From: Acidovorax sp. DW039
GTDB taxonomy: Bacteria; Pseudomonadota; Gammaproteobacteria; Burkholderiales; Burkholderiaceae_C
Reading direction: 5' to 3'
Assembly: GCF_037101375.1 (NCBI RefSeq)
Contig: NZ_AP029019.1
Span: 2,046,001-2,110,000 of the forward strand
DNA length: 64,000 nt
Shown here: positions 27,315-35,539 of the stretch, one piece after another
Position numbering within the stretch: the stretch's first letter is position 1
Layout of the letters: each line of letters begins with the position of its first letter
Notes under the pieces: generated by a model
What the model was told of the DNA's origin: nothing
The model's database searches: none
What the model saw: only the letters and a program-made list of their open reading frames with translations
Made by a program: the position numbers and the translations under genes

Positions 27315-28268
27315 GTGAGCAAGACGGGCTATTTCACGCACAGGGACTGCTGGAAACACGAGATGGGCCCTGGCCACCCCGAGTGCCCGGAGCGGCTGGA
27401 TGCGATTGAGGACCGCCTGCTGGTCACTGGCGTGGGTGATGCCCTGGAGCGGTTTGAAGCCCCCGAGGCGGCCCTGGCCGACATTGAACTGGCCCATGAC
27501 CGCATGCACATCGCGGCCCTCAGGGGGCTGTCAGACCGGCTCAACGAAGAAATGCTGGCGGGTGGCCCGAGCCACACACAACTGGATACCGACACCTCCA
27601 TCAACGCCCACACCTGGAAAGCCGCCCTGCGTGCTGCAGGCGCAGCACTGGCAGCCACCGATGCCGTGATGGCCGGTGAGCTGGAAAACGCCTTTTGCGC
27701 GGTGCGCCCCCCAGGGCACCATGCGACCCGCAGCAAGGCCATGGGTTTCTGCTTTTTCAACAACGTGGCGGTGGCTGCCAAATATGCGCTGCAGCGCTAC
27801 AACCTGCAGCGCGTGGCCGTGGTGGACTTTGATGTGCACCACGGCAACGGTACGGAAGACATCCTGGCCGGAGACTCGCGTGCGCTGATGGTGAGCATCT
27901 TCCAGCACCCGTTCTACCCCTACAGCGGAGACGTGGACCCGGCCCCCAACATGGTGAATGTGCCTGTGGCGGCATACACCCGTGGCATGGAGATCCGCGA
28001 GATCATTGAAATGATGTGGATTCCCCGGCTGGAAGCCTTCAAGCCCGAGATGATTTTTGTGAGCGCCGGTTTTGACGGCCATCGCGAAGACGACATGGGG
28101 CAGTTGGGCCTGACGGAGCAGGACTACACCTGGATCACCCAGCGGGTAAAAGACATTGCCCGCCGCTACGCCAAGGGCCGCATCGTGTCGTGCCTGGAAG
28201 GCGGTTACGTAATGGGCCCCTTGTCGCGCAGTGTGGAAGCCCATCTGCGCGTGCTGGCTGATTTGTGA
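27315..28268 (+). CDS. Class II histone deacetylase-like amidohydrolase
   Basis: A 317-residue zinc amidohydrolase of the HDAC/acetylpolyamine amidohydrolase superfamily. The catalytic features are 'VRPPGHHATRSKAMGFCFFN' (tandem His), 'VAVVDFDVHHGNGTEDIL' (zinc Asp and His) and 'FVSAGFDGHREDDMGQLGLT' (second zinc Asp). Bacterial members deacetylate polyamines or other small amides rather than histones. GTG 27315 is preferred because it places 'TGYFTHRDCWKHEMGPGHPE' at the N-terminus as in relatives; ATG 27252 would overlap the divergent moxR start. An enoyl-CoA hydratase gene follows after 70 bases. The substrate is unknown. Confidence 0.9.
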   Translation: MSKTGYFTHRDCWKHEMGPGHPECPERLDAIEDRLLVTGVGDALERFEAPEAALADIELAHDRMHIAALRGLSDRLNEEMLAGGPSHTQLDTDTSINAHTWKAALRAAGAALAATDAVMAGELENAFCAVRPPGHHATRSKAMGFCFFNNVAVAAKYALQRYNLQRVAVVDFDVHHGNGTEDILAGDSRALMVSIFQHPFYPYSGDVDPAPNMVNVPVAAYTRGMEIREIIEMMWIPRLEAFKPEMIFVSAGFDGHREDDMGQLGLTEQDYTWITQRVKDIARRYAKGRIVSCLEGGYVMGPLSRSVEAHLRVLADL

Positions 28269-28338
28269 TTTTTGAGATGGATTGGACGTCAGGTCTGGGG
28301 CCGGGCCCTGGTTGACGTGTTGAAAGGTTGATGAACGG

Positions 28339-29133
28339 ATGACGGTTTCTGAAGCAGCTACCTCCCCGCTGCGGGTGGACAGGGACGCACGCGGCGTGGT
28401 GACCCTGACCCTGAGCGACCCCGGGCGATTCAATGCCCTGGGCTCTGACATGTTGGCGGCTTTGCAGCAAGCGCTGGATGCGGTTGCTGCAGACGCATCG
28501 GCACGCGCGGTGGTGCTTGCCGCAGAAGGCAAAGCTTTCTGTGCGGGCCACAACCTCAAGGACATGGCTGCGCATCCCGATCAGGCCTGGTACCAGAAAC
28601 TGTTTGCCCAGTGCAGCCGCGTGATGCTCAGCATTCACAAGCTGCCGGTGCCTGTGATTGCCAAGGTGCAGGGCATGGCCACGGCTGCGGGTTGCCAGCT
28701 GGTGGCGCAATGCGATCTGGCGGTGGCTGCGGACGAAGCCAGCTTTGCCACCAGTGGCATTCACTACGGGCTGTTTTGCGCAACGCCCAGCGTTCCCCTG
28801 GTGCGCAATGTGCCCGCCAAGCGGGCCATGGAGATGCTGTTGACGGGCGACTTCATCGACGCCCGCACGGCGCAGGCGCAAGGCCTTCTCAACCGTGTGG
28901 TGCCTGCTGGCGAGCTGGATGCGGAGGTGGAAAAGCTTCTCTGCTCCATCCTTGAAAAGCCCCGCACGGCCATTGCCATGGGCAAGGCGCTGGTCTACCA
29001 GCAACGTGAACTGGGCATCGAAGCGGCCTACCAGTTGGCCGGTCAGACCATGGCGGTGAACATGATGGACCCTGCCGCGCAAGAGGGCGCGCGGGCGTTT
29101 GCCGAGAAACGCACACCGGAGTGGAAGCGTTGA
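28339..29133 (+). CDS. Enoyl-CoA hydratase/isomerase family protein (ECHDC3-like)
   Basis: A 264-residue crotonase-fold enzyme. 'LNALGSDMLAALQQALD'-type N-terminus ('GRFNALGSDMLAALQQALDA'), the oxyanion-hole block 'GKAFCAGHNLKDMAAHP' and 'GMATAAGCQLVAQCDLAVAA' are clear. The segment that in hydratases carries the second catalytic Glu reads 'IHYGLFCATPSVPLVR', as in ECHDC3-like proteins that lack the normal catalytic pair, so the reaction may not be a classical hydration. The stop overlaps the MscS start (TGATG), an unusual pairing of a CoA enzyme with a channel. Confidence 0.88.
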   Translation: MTVSEAATSPLRVDRDARGVVTLTLSDPGRFNALGSDMLAALQQALDAVAADASARAVVLAAEGKAFCAGHNLKDMAAHPDQAWYQKLFAQCSRVMLSIHKLPVPVIAKVQGMATAAGCQLVAQCDLAVAADEASFATSGIHYGLFCATPSVPLVRNVPAKRAMEMLLTGDFIDARTAQAQGLLNRVVPAGELDAEVEKLLCSILEKPRTAIAMGKALVYQQRELGIEAAYQLAGQTMAVNMMDPAAQEGARAFAEKRTPEWKR

Positions 29134-30488
29134 TGGCTGGCTCTGCAGATGTTTCGATGTTTGAGGACGTGGGGCAATGGTTGCGTGCATTCGCCGCCCC
29201 CACCGTCTGGATTGAGCTGGCGGGCCTGCTGACCTGTCTGGGTCTGGCCTGGGCCATTGTGGCCGTGCTGGCGCGTGGGTTGCGGCACGACAGCCACCGT
29301 TCCATCCTGTTTGGCGAGAAGGTGGTGGATGGGGCGCTGTTCCCCATGGTGCTGCTGGGGCTGGGGTATGTGGCGCGCACCGTGCTTGTGAACTGGGTGC
29401 CTCTGGCCGTCTTTCGGGTGGCGCTGCCGGTGCTGGTGTCATTAGCCGTCATCAGACTCGGAGCCAAAGTGCTGCAGGTGGCGTTTCCGCAGTCCGCCTG
29501 GGTCAAGCCGATTGAGCGCACCATCTCGTGGCTGGCTTGGCTTGCCATGGTGCTGTGGGTGACGGGCCTGCTGCCCTTGGTGCTCACGGAGATGGAGCAG
29601 ATTCACTGGAAGGTGGGCAGCGTCAGCATGAGTTTGCGCACCATGGTGGAGGGCGCGGTGACAGCTTGCGGTGTCCTGCTGGTCACGCTGTGGGTATCTG
29701 CCGCAATCGAGACACGTCTGTTGCGCTCGGCTACTGGCGGTGCAGACCTGTCTTTGCGCAAGGCGGTAAGCAATGCGCTGCGTGCGCTGATGATCTTCTT
29801 TGGTCTCATCGTGGCCATGTCCGCTGTGGGTATTGATCTCACTGCCCTGTCGGTGCTGGGCGGTGCGGTAGGGGTGGGTATTGGCCTGGGCCTGCAAAAG
29901 CTGGCCGCCAACTATGTGAGCGGTTTCGTCATCCTCACCGAGCGCAGCATGCGCATTGGTGACAACGTGCGGGTCGACAACTTTGAGGGGCGCATCACCA
30001 ACATCAATGCGCGTTACACCGTAGTGCGTTCGGCAGCGGGGCGCGAGTCCATCGTGCCCAACGAAATGCTGATCACCCAGCGGGTGGAAAACCTCTCACT
30101 GGCCGATCCCAAAGTGTGGCTCTCCACCGTGGTCAGTGTGGCCTATGACAGTGATGTAGATCTGGTCATACGGCTGCTGACCGAATCTGCCTTGTCCTGC
30201 CCCCGCGTATTGCGTGAACCTGCGCCTTCAGCCGCGCTGTCGGCCTTTGGGGCTGATGGGCTGGAATTCACGGTCGGTTTTTGGATCGCAGATCCGGAAA
30301 ACGGCACGCTGGGATTGCGCTCCGACATCAACCGGGCCATTCTGGCGGCACTGCGTACTCACCGCATCGAGATTCCGTTCCCCCAGCGTGTCATGCATGT
30401 GCAGGTGGAGTCGGACGCTTTGCCTTCTGGAGTGCGGGCTGTTCAGGCGGCCTCGCCTGCTTCGGTGGAGGGGAGCGGAGCGCATTGA
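29133..30488 (+). CDS. MscS-family mechanosensitive ion channel
   Basis: A 451-residue inner-membrane channel expected to open under osmotic downshock. There are four to five transmembrane helices in the first 215 residues. The pore-lining TM3 with small residues is in 'LSVLGGAVGVGIGLGLQKLA', and the following 'ANYVSGFVILTERSMRIGDN' and 'VDNFEGRITNINARYTVVRS' form the start of the cytoplasmic beta domain. The C-terminal cage domain ends 'IEIPFPQRVMHV'. ATG 29133 overlaps the stop of the enoyl-CoA hydratase gene. It is longer than E. coli MscS because of the extra N-terminal helices. Confidence 0.9.
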   Translation: MAGSADVSMFEDVGQWLRAFAAPTVWIELAGLLTCLGLAWAIVAVLARGLRHDSHRSILFGEKVVDGALFPMVLLGLGYVARTVLVNWVPLAVFRVALPVLVSLAVIRLGAKVLQVAFPQSAWVKPIERTISWLAWLAMVLWVTGLLPLVLTEMEQIHWKVGSVSMSLRTMVEGAVTACGVLLVTLWVSAAIETRLLRSATGGADLSLRKAVSNALRALMIFFGLIVAMSAVGIDLTALSVLGGAVGVGIGLGLQKLAANYVSGFVILTERSMRIGDNVRVDNFEGRITNINARYTVVRSAAGRESIVPNEMLITQRVENLSLADPKVWLSTVVSVAYDSDVDLVIRLLTESALSCPRVLREPAPSAALSAFGADGLEFTVGFWIADPENGTLGLRSDINRAILAALRTHRIEIPFPQRVMHVQVESDALPSGVRAVQAASPASVEGSGAH

Positions 30489-30540
30489 AGGACCGCGGGG
30501 CAGCCATGCTGGCATGCAAGTCCATCAGCACACGCGGGGC

Positions 30541-30571
30541 TTGCGGCAAAGTGCTTTTGCTGCCCTATAAT
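30541..30571 (+). promoter_or_regulatory. Candidate sigma-70 promoter for etfBA
   Basis: A perfect -10 hexamer TATAAT at 30566-30571. The best -35 candidate is TTGCGG at 30541-30546 with a long 19-base spacer. It lies about 136 bases upstream of etfB in the 218-base gap after the MscS gene. The -10 is strong; the -35 is weak. Confidence 0.5.
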
Positions 30572-30664
30572 GCAAGAAAAGCACGGTCGTTCGTTTTTGA
30601 ATATTTGATGTGTCCATGCGGTTGCCCGCCAGAGGGTGCTGCGGTGCGTCATAGAATCATCTGG

Positions 30665-30680
30665 TTTACGTAAACGTCAA
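30665..30680. promoter_or_regulatory. Palindromic operator resembling the LiuR (MerR-family) site, upstream of etfB
   Basis: TTTACGTAAACGTCAA, a near-palindrome made of two ACGT half-sites in the leader of etfBA. It resembles the reported operator type of LiuR, a MerR-family regulator of branched-chain amino acid and acyl-CoA catabolism genes in proteobacteria. The site is 27 bases before the etfB start and downstream of the candidate promoter, as expected for a repressor roadblock. Confidence 0.55.
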
Positions 30681-30706
30681 TTCAACCAACTCTAGGAGCC
30701 GCAGCA

Positions 30707-31456
30707 ATGAAGGTCTTGGTCCCTGTCAAGCGCGTGGTGGACTACAACGTGAAGGTTCGAGTCAAGTCGGATAACACGGGTGTGGACATCGCCAACGTGA
30801 AGATGAGCATGAACCCCTTTGACGAAATCGCCGTTGAAGAGGCAGTGCGCCTGAAAGAAAAAGGCCTGGTGACCGAAGTCATCGCAGTCTCCTGCGGCGT
30901 AGCCCAGTGCCAGGAAACCCTGCGCACCGCCATGGCCATTGGCGCTGACCGCGCCATCCTTGTCGAGACCGACGCCGAACTGCAGCCCCTGGCCGTGGCC
31001 AAGCTGCTCAAGGCCCTGGTGGACAAAGAACAACCCCAGCTCATCATCCTGGGCAAACAAGCCATCGACGACGACGCCAACCAGACCGGCCAGATGCTGG
31101 CTGCTTTGGCCGATCTGCCCCAGGCCACCTTTGCCAGCAAGGTTGAACTCGCAGCAGACAAGGTCAACGTCACCCGCGAAGTGGACGGCGGCCTGGAAAC
31201 CCTGGCCTTGACACTCCCAGCCGTAATCACCACCGACCTGCGCCTGAACGAACCCCGCTACGTCACCTTGCCCAACATCATGAAGGCCAAGAAAAAGCAG
31301 CTGGACACCGTCAAGCCCGAAGACCTGGGAGTGGACGTCACCCCTCGCCTGAAGACCCTGAAGGTGACCGAGCCCGCCAAGCGCGGCGCAGGTGTGAAGG
31401 TGGCTGACGTGGCGGCACTGGTCGAAAAACTCAAAAACGAAGCGAAGGTGATCTAA
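30707..31456 (+). CDS. etfB: Electron transfer flavoprotein beta subunit
   Basis: A 249-residue subunit that, with EtfA, accepts electrons from acyl-CoA and related dehydrogenases and passes them to ETF:ubiquinone oxidoreductase. The start '[20 protein letters not shown]' and the blocks '[20 protein letters not shown]', '[20 protein letters not shown]' and '[20 protein letters not shown]' are diagnostic, the last including the recognition-loop region. AGGAG lies just upstream of ATG 30707. The etfA start codon follows the stop directly, so the two are co-translated. The acyl-CoA dehydrogenase at 32487 is a natural electron donor. Confidence 0.97.
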   Translation: MKVLVPVKRVVDYNVKVRVKSDNTGVDIANVKMSMNPFDEIAVEEAVRLKEKGLVTEVIAVSCGVAQCQETLRTAMAIGADRAILVETDAELQPLAVAKLLKALVDKEQPQLIILGKQAIDDDANQTGQMLAALADLPQATFASKVELAADKVNVTREVDGGLETLALTLPAVITTDLRLNEPRYVTLPNIMKAKKKQLDTVKPEDLGVDVTPRLKTLKVTEPAKRGAGVKVADVAALVEKLKNEAKVI

Positions 31457-32401
31457 ATGTCGGTACTCGTTATTGCTGAACACGACAACGCCTCCATCAA
31501 AGGCGCCACCCTCAACACCGTCACCGCAGCCGCAGCTTGCGGAGGCGACGTGCACGTCCTCGTGGCGGGCCACAACGCAGGCGCAGCCGCACAAGCCGCC
31601 GCCCAGATCGCCGGTGTGAGCAAGGTGATCCACGCCGACGCCGCAGGCTTGGAGCACGGCCTTGCAGAAAACGTCGCTGCGCAAGTGCTGGCACTTCAGG
31701 GAAATGCGGCTAGCAACTACAGCCACATCCTCTTCCCCGCCACCGCCAGCGGCAAGAACATAGCCCCCCGCGTGGCCGCCAAGCTCGACGTCGCCCAGAT
31801 CAGCGACATCACCAAAGTCGTGTCCGCAGACACCTTCGAGCGCCCCATCTACGCAGGCAACGCCATTGCCACAGTGCAAAGCGCAGACAGCGTCAAAGTC
31901 ATCACCGTGCGCACCACCGGCTTTGATGCTGCAGCCGCCACCGGTGGCGCAGCCGCTGTTGAAGCCGCCGCCGCCACAGCCGACAACGGCAAAAGCAGCT
32001 TTGTGGGCAGCGAAATCGCCAAGAGCGACCGCCCCGAACTCACAGCCGCCAAGATCATCGTCTCCGGTGGCCGTGCGCTGGGCAGTGCCGAGAAATTCAC
32101 CGAAGTCATCACCCCCCTGGCCGACAAGCTGGGAGCCGCCATTGGAGCCAGCCGCGCAGCGGTGGATGCAGGCTACGCCCCCAACGACCTGCAAGTGGGC
32201 CAGACCGGCAAGATCGTGGCGCCGCAGCTGTACATCGCGGCCGGTATCTCGGGTGCGATCCAGCACCTGGCTGGGATGAAGGATTCGAAGGTGATCGTGG
32301 CGATCAACAAGGACCCAGAGGCGCCGATCTTCAGCGTGGCGGACTATGGCCTGGAGGCTGATCTGTTCACGGCTGTGCCTGAGCTGGTCAAGGCTCTCTG
32401 A
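31457..32401 (+). CDS. etfA: Electron transfer flavoprotein alpha subunit
   Basis: A 314-residue FAD-binding partner of EtfB. The C-terminal FAD domain shows '[16 protein letters not shown]', '[18 protein letters not shown]', '[20 protein letters not shown]' and '[20 protein letters not shown]'. The start codon directly follows the etfB stop. A strong terminator follows at 32431-32457. Codon choice changes visibly near base 32213: before it, synonymous sites are mostly C or A; after it, G-ending codons dominate, which hints at mosaic ancestry or gene conversion of the 3' end. Confidence 0.97.
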   Translation: MSVLVIAEHDNASIKGATLNTVTAAAACGGDVHVLVAGHNAGAAAQAAAQIAGVSKVIHADAAGLEHGLAENVAAQVLALQGNAASNYSHILFPATASGKNIAPRVAAKLDVAQISDITKVVSADTFERPIYAGNAIATVQSADSVKVITVRTTGFDAAAATGGAAAVEAAAATADNGKSSFVGSEIAKSDRPELTAAKIIVSGGRALGSAEKFTEVITPLADKLGAAIGASRAAVDAGYAPNDLQVGQTGKIVAPQLYIAAGISGAIQHLAGMKDSKVIVAINKDPEAPIFSVADYGLEADLFTAVPELVKAL

Positions 32402-32430
32402 GGCAATTGGAAGCCCTGAGGCTTGCACAA

Positions 32431-32457
32431 AGGCATCGCTTGCGATGCCTTTTTTTT
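32431..32457 (+). terminator. Rho-independent terminator after etfBA
   Basis: A perfect stem AGGCATCG / CGATGCCT with tetraloop CTTG, followed by eight T (32450-32457), 30 bases after the etfA stop. Confidence 0.93.
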
Positions 32458-32486
32458 GACGATTTTTTGATTTTCCGGAGACAAAA

Positions 32487-34277
32487 ATGAGCTACACGGC
32501 CCCCGTCAAAGACATGTTGTTCGCCATTGAACACTTGGCCAACATTGAGAAGATTGCGCAGATTCCTGGCTTTGAAGATGCAGGCCTGGACACCGCTGCC
32601 GCCGTTTTGGAAGAGTGCGCCAAGTTCAACGAGGGCGTGCTGGCTCCGCTCAACTGGGAAGGCGACAAGAACCCGTCGAGCTGGAAAGACGGCGTGGTCA
32701 CCACCACCCCCGGCTTCAAAGAGGCCTTCCGTCAGTACGCTGAGGGCGGCTGGCAAGGGCTGCAACACCCTGCCGACTTTGGCGGCCAGGGCCTGCCCAA
32801 GACGATTGGCGCCGCCTGCATCGAGATGACCAACAGCGCCAACATGAGCTTTGCGCTGTGCCCCTTGCTTACCGATGGCGCGATTGAAGCACTGCTCACC
32901 GCAGGCAGCGACGAACTCAAGGCGACGTATCTGGAAAAGCTGGTGACCGGCCAATGGACCGGCACCATGAACCTGACCGAACCCCAGGCGGGCTCGGATC
33001 TGGCCCTGGTGCGCACCCGCGCCGAACCCCAGCCCGACGGCACCTACAAGGTCTTCGGCACCAAGATCTTCATCACCTACGGTGAGCACGACATGGCCGA
33101 GAACATCGTGCACCTGGTGCTGGCCCGCGTGCAGGGCGCGCCCGAAGGCGTGAAGGGCATCAGCCTGTTTGTGGTGCCGAAGTTTTTGGTGAACAAGGAC
33201 GGCAGCCTGGGCGCGCGTAACGACGCGCATTGCGTGAGCATCGAGCACAAGCTGGGCATCAAGGCATCGCCCACGGCCGTGCTGCAGTTTGGCGACCATG
33301 GTGGCGCTGTGGGCTACCTGGTGGGCGAAGAAAACCGTGGCCTTGAATACATGTTCATCATGATGAACGCCGCCCGCTATGCGGTGGGCATGCAGGGCAT
33401 TGCGATCTCTGAGCGGGCGTACCAAAAGGCCGTGCAGTACGCCAAAGACCGCGTGCAAAGCCGCCCTGTGGACGGCAGCATTGCCGCCAGCGCACCCATC
33501 ATTCACCACCCCGATGTGAAACGCATGCTGATGACGATGCGCGCCACCGTGGAAGGCTGCCGTGCCATGGCCACCGTGGCTGCGGCTGCGTTTGACGCCG
33601 CGCACCACCACCCGGATGCCGATACGCGCAAGCAGAACCAGGCGTTCTATGAATTCATGGTGCCGCTGGTCAAGGGTTACAGCACCGAGACCAGCCTGGA
33701 AGTGACCAGCCTGGGCGTGCAGGTGCATGGCGGCATGGGCTTCATTGAAGAAACCGGCGCAGCACAGTACTACCGCGACGCCAAGATCCTGACCATCTAC
33801 GAAGGCACCACCGCCATCCAGGCCAACGACCTCGTGGGCCGCAAGACGGCGCGCGATGGCGGCCAGGTGGCCAAGGGCATTGCTGCGCAAATCGAGAAGA
33901 CCGAGGCCGACCTGCTGGCCAGCGGCACGCCCGCTGCCTTGGCCGTGGCCAAGCGCCTCACAGCCGCACGCAAGGCGCTGCTGGACGTGATTGACTTTGT
34001 GGCCGGTGGCACCAAGGCCCAGCCCAACGCTGTGTTTGCGGGCAGCGTGCCTTACCTGATGCTGGCGGGCAATGTGGTGGCGGGCTGGCAGTTGGCGCGC
34101 AGCCTGCTGGTGGCGCAAGACCTGTTGCAAAAGGGACAGGACGCAGCCTTCATGCGCGCAAAAATCACCACGGCCCAGTTCTATGCCGACCACATTCTGG
34201 TGAAGGCCCCCGGCCTGCGCGACAGCATTGTGGAAGGCGCTGCCAGCGTGACGGAGCTGGCGCTGGAAGCATTCTGA
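32487..34277 (+). CDS. Acyl-CoA dehydrogenase (DmdC-like, with C-terminal extension domain)
   Basis: A 596-residue FAD enzyme that forms an alpha,beta double bond in an acyl-CoA and passes electrons to ETF. The order is N-terminal helical domain, 'TMNLTEPQAGSDLALVRTRA' and 'GTKIFITYGEHDM' (FAD/substrate), 'HGGMGFIEETGAAQYYRDAK' and the catalytic-Glu block 'ILTIYEGTTAIQANDLVGRK'. A C-terminal extension domain of about 130 residues follows, as in 3-methylmercaptopropionyl-CoA dehydrogenase (DmdC) and long-chain relatives. The size matches that family rather than the 380-residue classical enzymes. It lies just after etfBA, its electron acceptor. Substrate chain not determinable. Confidence 0.93.
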   Translation: MSYTAPVKDMLFAIEHLANIEKIAQIPGFEDAGLDTAAAVLEECAKFNEGVLAPLNWEGDKNPSSWKDGVVTTTPGFKEAFRQYAEGGWQGLQHPADFGGQGLPKTIGAACIEMTNSANMSFALCPLLTDGAIEALLTAGSDELKATYLEKLVTGQWTGTMNLTEPQAGSDLALVRTRAEPQPDGTYKVFGTKIFITYGEHDMAENIVHLVLARVQGAPEGVKGISLFVVPKFLVNKDGSLGARNDAHCVSIEHKLGIKASPTAVLQFGDHGGAVGYLVGEENRGLEYMFIMMNAARYAVGMQGIAISERAYQKAVQYAKDRVQSRPVDGSIAASAPIIHHPDVKRMLMTMRATVEGCRAMATVAAAAFDAAHHHPDADTRKQNQAFYEFMVPLVKGYSTETSLEVTSLGVQVHGGMGFIEETGAAQYYRDAKILTIYEGTTAIQANDLVGRKTARDGGQVAKGIAAQIEKTEADLLASGTPAALAVAKRLTAARKALLDVIDFVAGGTKAQPNAVFAGSVPYLMLAGNVVAGWQLARSLLVAQDLLQKGQDAAFMRAKITTAQFYADHILVKAPGLRDSIVEGAASVTELALEAF

Positions 34278-34348
34278 AGTCCAACCCATTCTGAAAGGGC
34301 AGAGCCTGCCCTTTGAGGAGTGAAAGAGAGCGAGACAAGAGAGTGAGA

Positions 34349-34375
34349 AAAGGCCTGTGCAGGGTACAGGCCTTT
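34349..34375 (+). terminator. Probable terminator after the acyl-CoA dehydrogenase
   Basis: A 10-bp stem AAAGGCCTGT / ACAGGCCTTT with a 7-base loop. The T-run is limited to the stem end, so termination may be weaker than at 32431. The next repeat copy abuts it. Confidence 0.7.
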
Positions 34376-34439
34376 ACTATAAAAATAATAGCTGCTTGCG
34401 CTTGATGGATAAGCGCTAGAGGGCTGTTTCAATCAAAAC
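34376..34439. repeat. Dispersed palindromic repeat, copy 4
   Basis: ACTATAAAAATAA, TAGCTGCTTGCGCTT, a 7-base loop GATGGAT, AAGCGCTAGAGGGC, then TTTCAATCAAAAC. This is the best-preserved copy; 28 bases (34390-34417) are identical to copy 1. It sits between a terminator and the nitronate monooxygenase gene. Confidence 0.9.
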
Positions 34440-34460
34440 CTGTTCCTGGAAGTTGTTGCC

Positions 34461-35414
34461 ATGTCCAAACTGCCTCCCGTGCTGCAAAACCTGCCGCTGC
34501 CTGTCATTGGCTCACCGCTGTTCATCATCAGCAACCCCAAGCTCGTCATCGAGCAGTGCAAGGCCGGGGTGGTGGGCTCCATGCCCGCGCTCAATGCCCG
34601 TCCTGCCGAGCTGCTGGACGAGTGGCTGGCCGAGATCACCGAGACGCTGGCTGCCTACAACAAGGCCCACCCCGACAAGCCCGCAGCGCCCTTTGCCATC
34701 AACCAGATCGTGCACAAGAGCAACGACCGCCTGGAGCACGACATGCAGGTGTGCGCCAAGTACAAGGTGCCGATCATCATCACATCGCTCGGTGCGCGCG
34801 AAGACGTGAACCAGGCCGTGCACGGCTGGGGTGGCGTGGTGCTGCATGACGTCATCAACAACAAGTTTGCGCGCAAGGCGATTGAAAAGGGCGCAGACGG
34901 CCTGATCGCCGTGGCGGCGGGGGCGGGCGGCCACGCTGGCACCAAGAGCCCGTTTGCGCTGATCCAGGAAATCCGCCAGTGGTTCGATGGCCCGTTGGCG
35001 CTGTCAGGCTCCATTGCATCGGGCGGTGCCATCCTGGCGGCGCAGGCCATGGGGGCAGACTTTGCCTATATCGGCTCGGCCTTCATTGCCACGCATGAAG
35101 CCCGTGCAGTAGACGCCTACAAGCAAGCCATTGTGGACAGCAACTCGGACGATATCGTCTACAGCAATCTGTTCACCGGCGTGCATGGCAACTATCTGGC
35201 ACCGTCGATCCGCGCAGCAGGCCTGGACCCCGACAACCTGCCCGAGTCCGACCCCAGCAAGATGAACTTTGGCGGCGATGCCAAGAAAGCCTGGAAGGAC
35301 ATCTGGGGCTGCGGCCAGGGCATTGGCGCGATCAACGCAGTGACCAGCACGGCCGAGCTGGTTGCCAAGTTCCGCAGCGAATACGAAGCGGCGCGCGCGC
35401 GACTGAAGCTGTAA
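34461..35414 (+). CDS. Nitronate monooxygenase (2-nitropropane dioxygenase family)
   Basis: A 317-residue FMN TIM-barrel enzyme oxidising alkyl nitronates (such as propionate 3-nitronate) to carbonyl products. Typical blocks are 'LPVIGSPLFIISNPKLVIEQ', 'CKAGVVGSMPALNARP', 'GADGLIAVAAGAGGHAGTKS' (phosphate-binding region), 'LSGSIASGGAILAAQAMGAD' and 'YIGSAFIATHEA'. This short form is common in Comamonadaceae next to CoA-metabolism genes. It is isolated by terminators on both sides, so it is probably monocistronic. Family sure, physiological substrate not. Confidence 0.9.
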   Translation: MSKLPPVLQNLPLPVIGSPLFIISNPKLVIEQCKAGVVGSMPALNARPAELLDEWLAEITETLAAYNKAHPDKPAAPFAINQIVHKSNDRLEHDMQVCAKYKVPIIITSLGAREDVNQAVHGWGGVVLHDVINNKFARKAIEKGADGLIAVAAGAGGHAGTKSPFALIQEIRQWFDGPLALSGSIASGGAILAAQAMGADFAYIGSAFIATHEARAVDAYKQAIVDSNSDDIVYSNLFTGVHGNYLAPSIRAAGLDPDNLPESDPSKMNFGGDAKKAWKDIWGCGQGIGAINAVTSTAELVAKFRSEYEAARARLKL

Positions 35415-35452
35415 ACACCGCTGACCTCTTGCGTCAGCACAACGAAAGCGAA

Positions 35453-35478
35453 AAAAGCGGGCCTCAGGGCCCGCTTTT
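35453..35478. terminator. Bidirectional terminator between nitronate monooxygenase and cioB
   Basis: AAAAGCGGGCC / GGCCCGCTTTT around a TCAG loop: 7 GC-rich pairs flanked by A-run and T-run. It should work for the plus-strand gene and could also stop the minus-strand cio operon. Confidence 0.9.
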
Positions 35479-35539
35479 GCTATGGATTGCGTAGCTGCCT
35501 GCGCTTGTGTAGAAAGCGCCATGGCCACTTTTGATCAAA
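35479..35539. repeat. Dispersed palindromic repeat, copy 5
   Basis: GCTATGGATTGCG, TAGCTGCCTGCGCTT, GTGTAG, AAAGCGCCATGGCC, then ACTTTTGATCAAAG. It starts within the terminator's end and runs into cioB: the TGA stop codon of cioB (35535-35537, minus strand) lies in the repeat's TTTGATCAAA end. Confidence 0.8.

Noticed and set aside
30692..32428. Minus-strand frame of 578 codons across etfBA
   Set aside because: Antisense to two clear conserved genes; Gly/His/Val-rich and motif-free.
32388..34289. Minus-strand frame of 633 codons across the acyl-CoA dehydrogenase gene
   Set aside because: Antisense shadow; the plus-strand gene has all family motifs.
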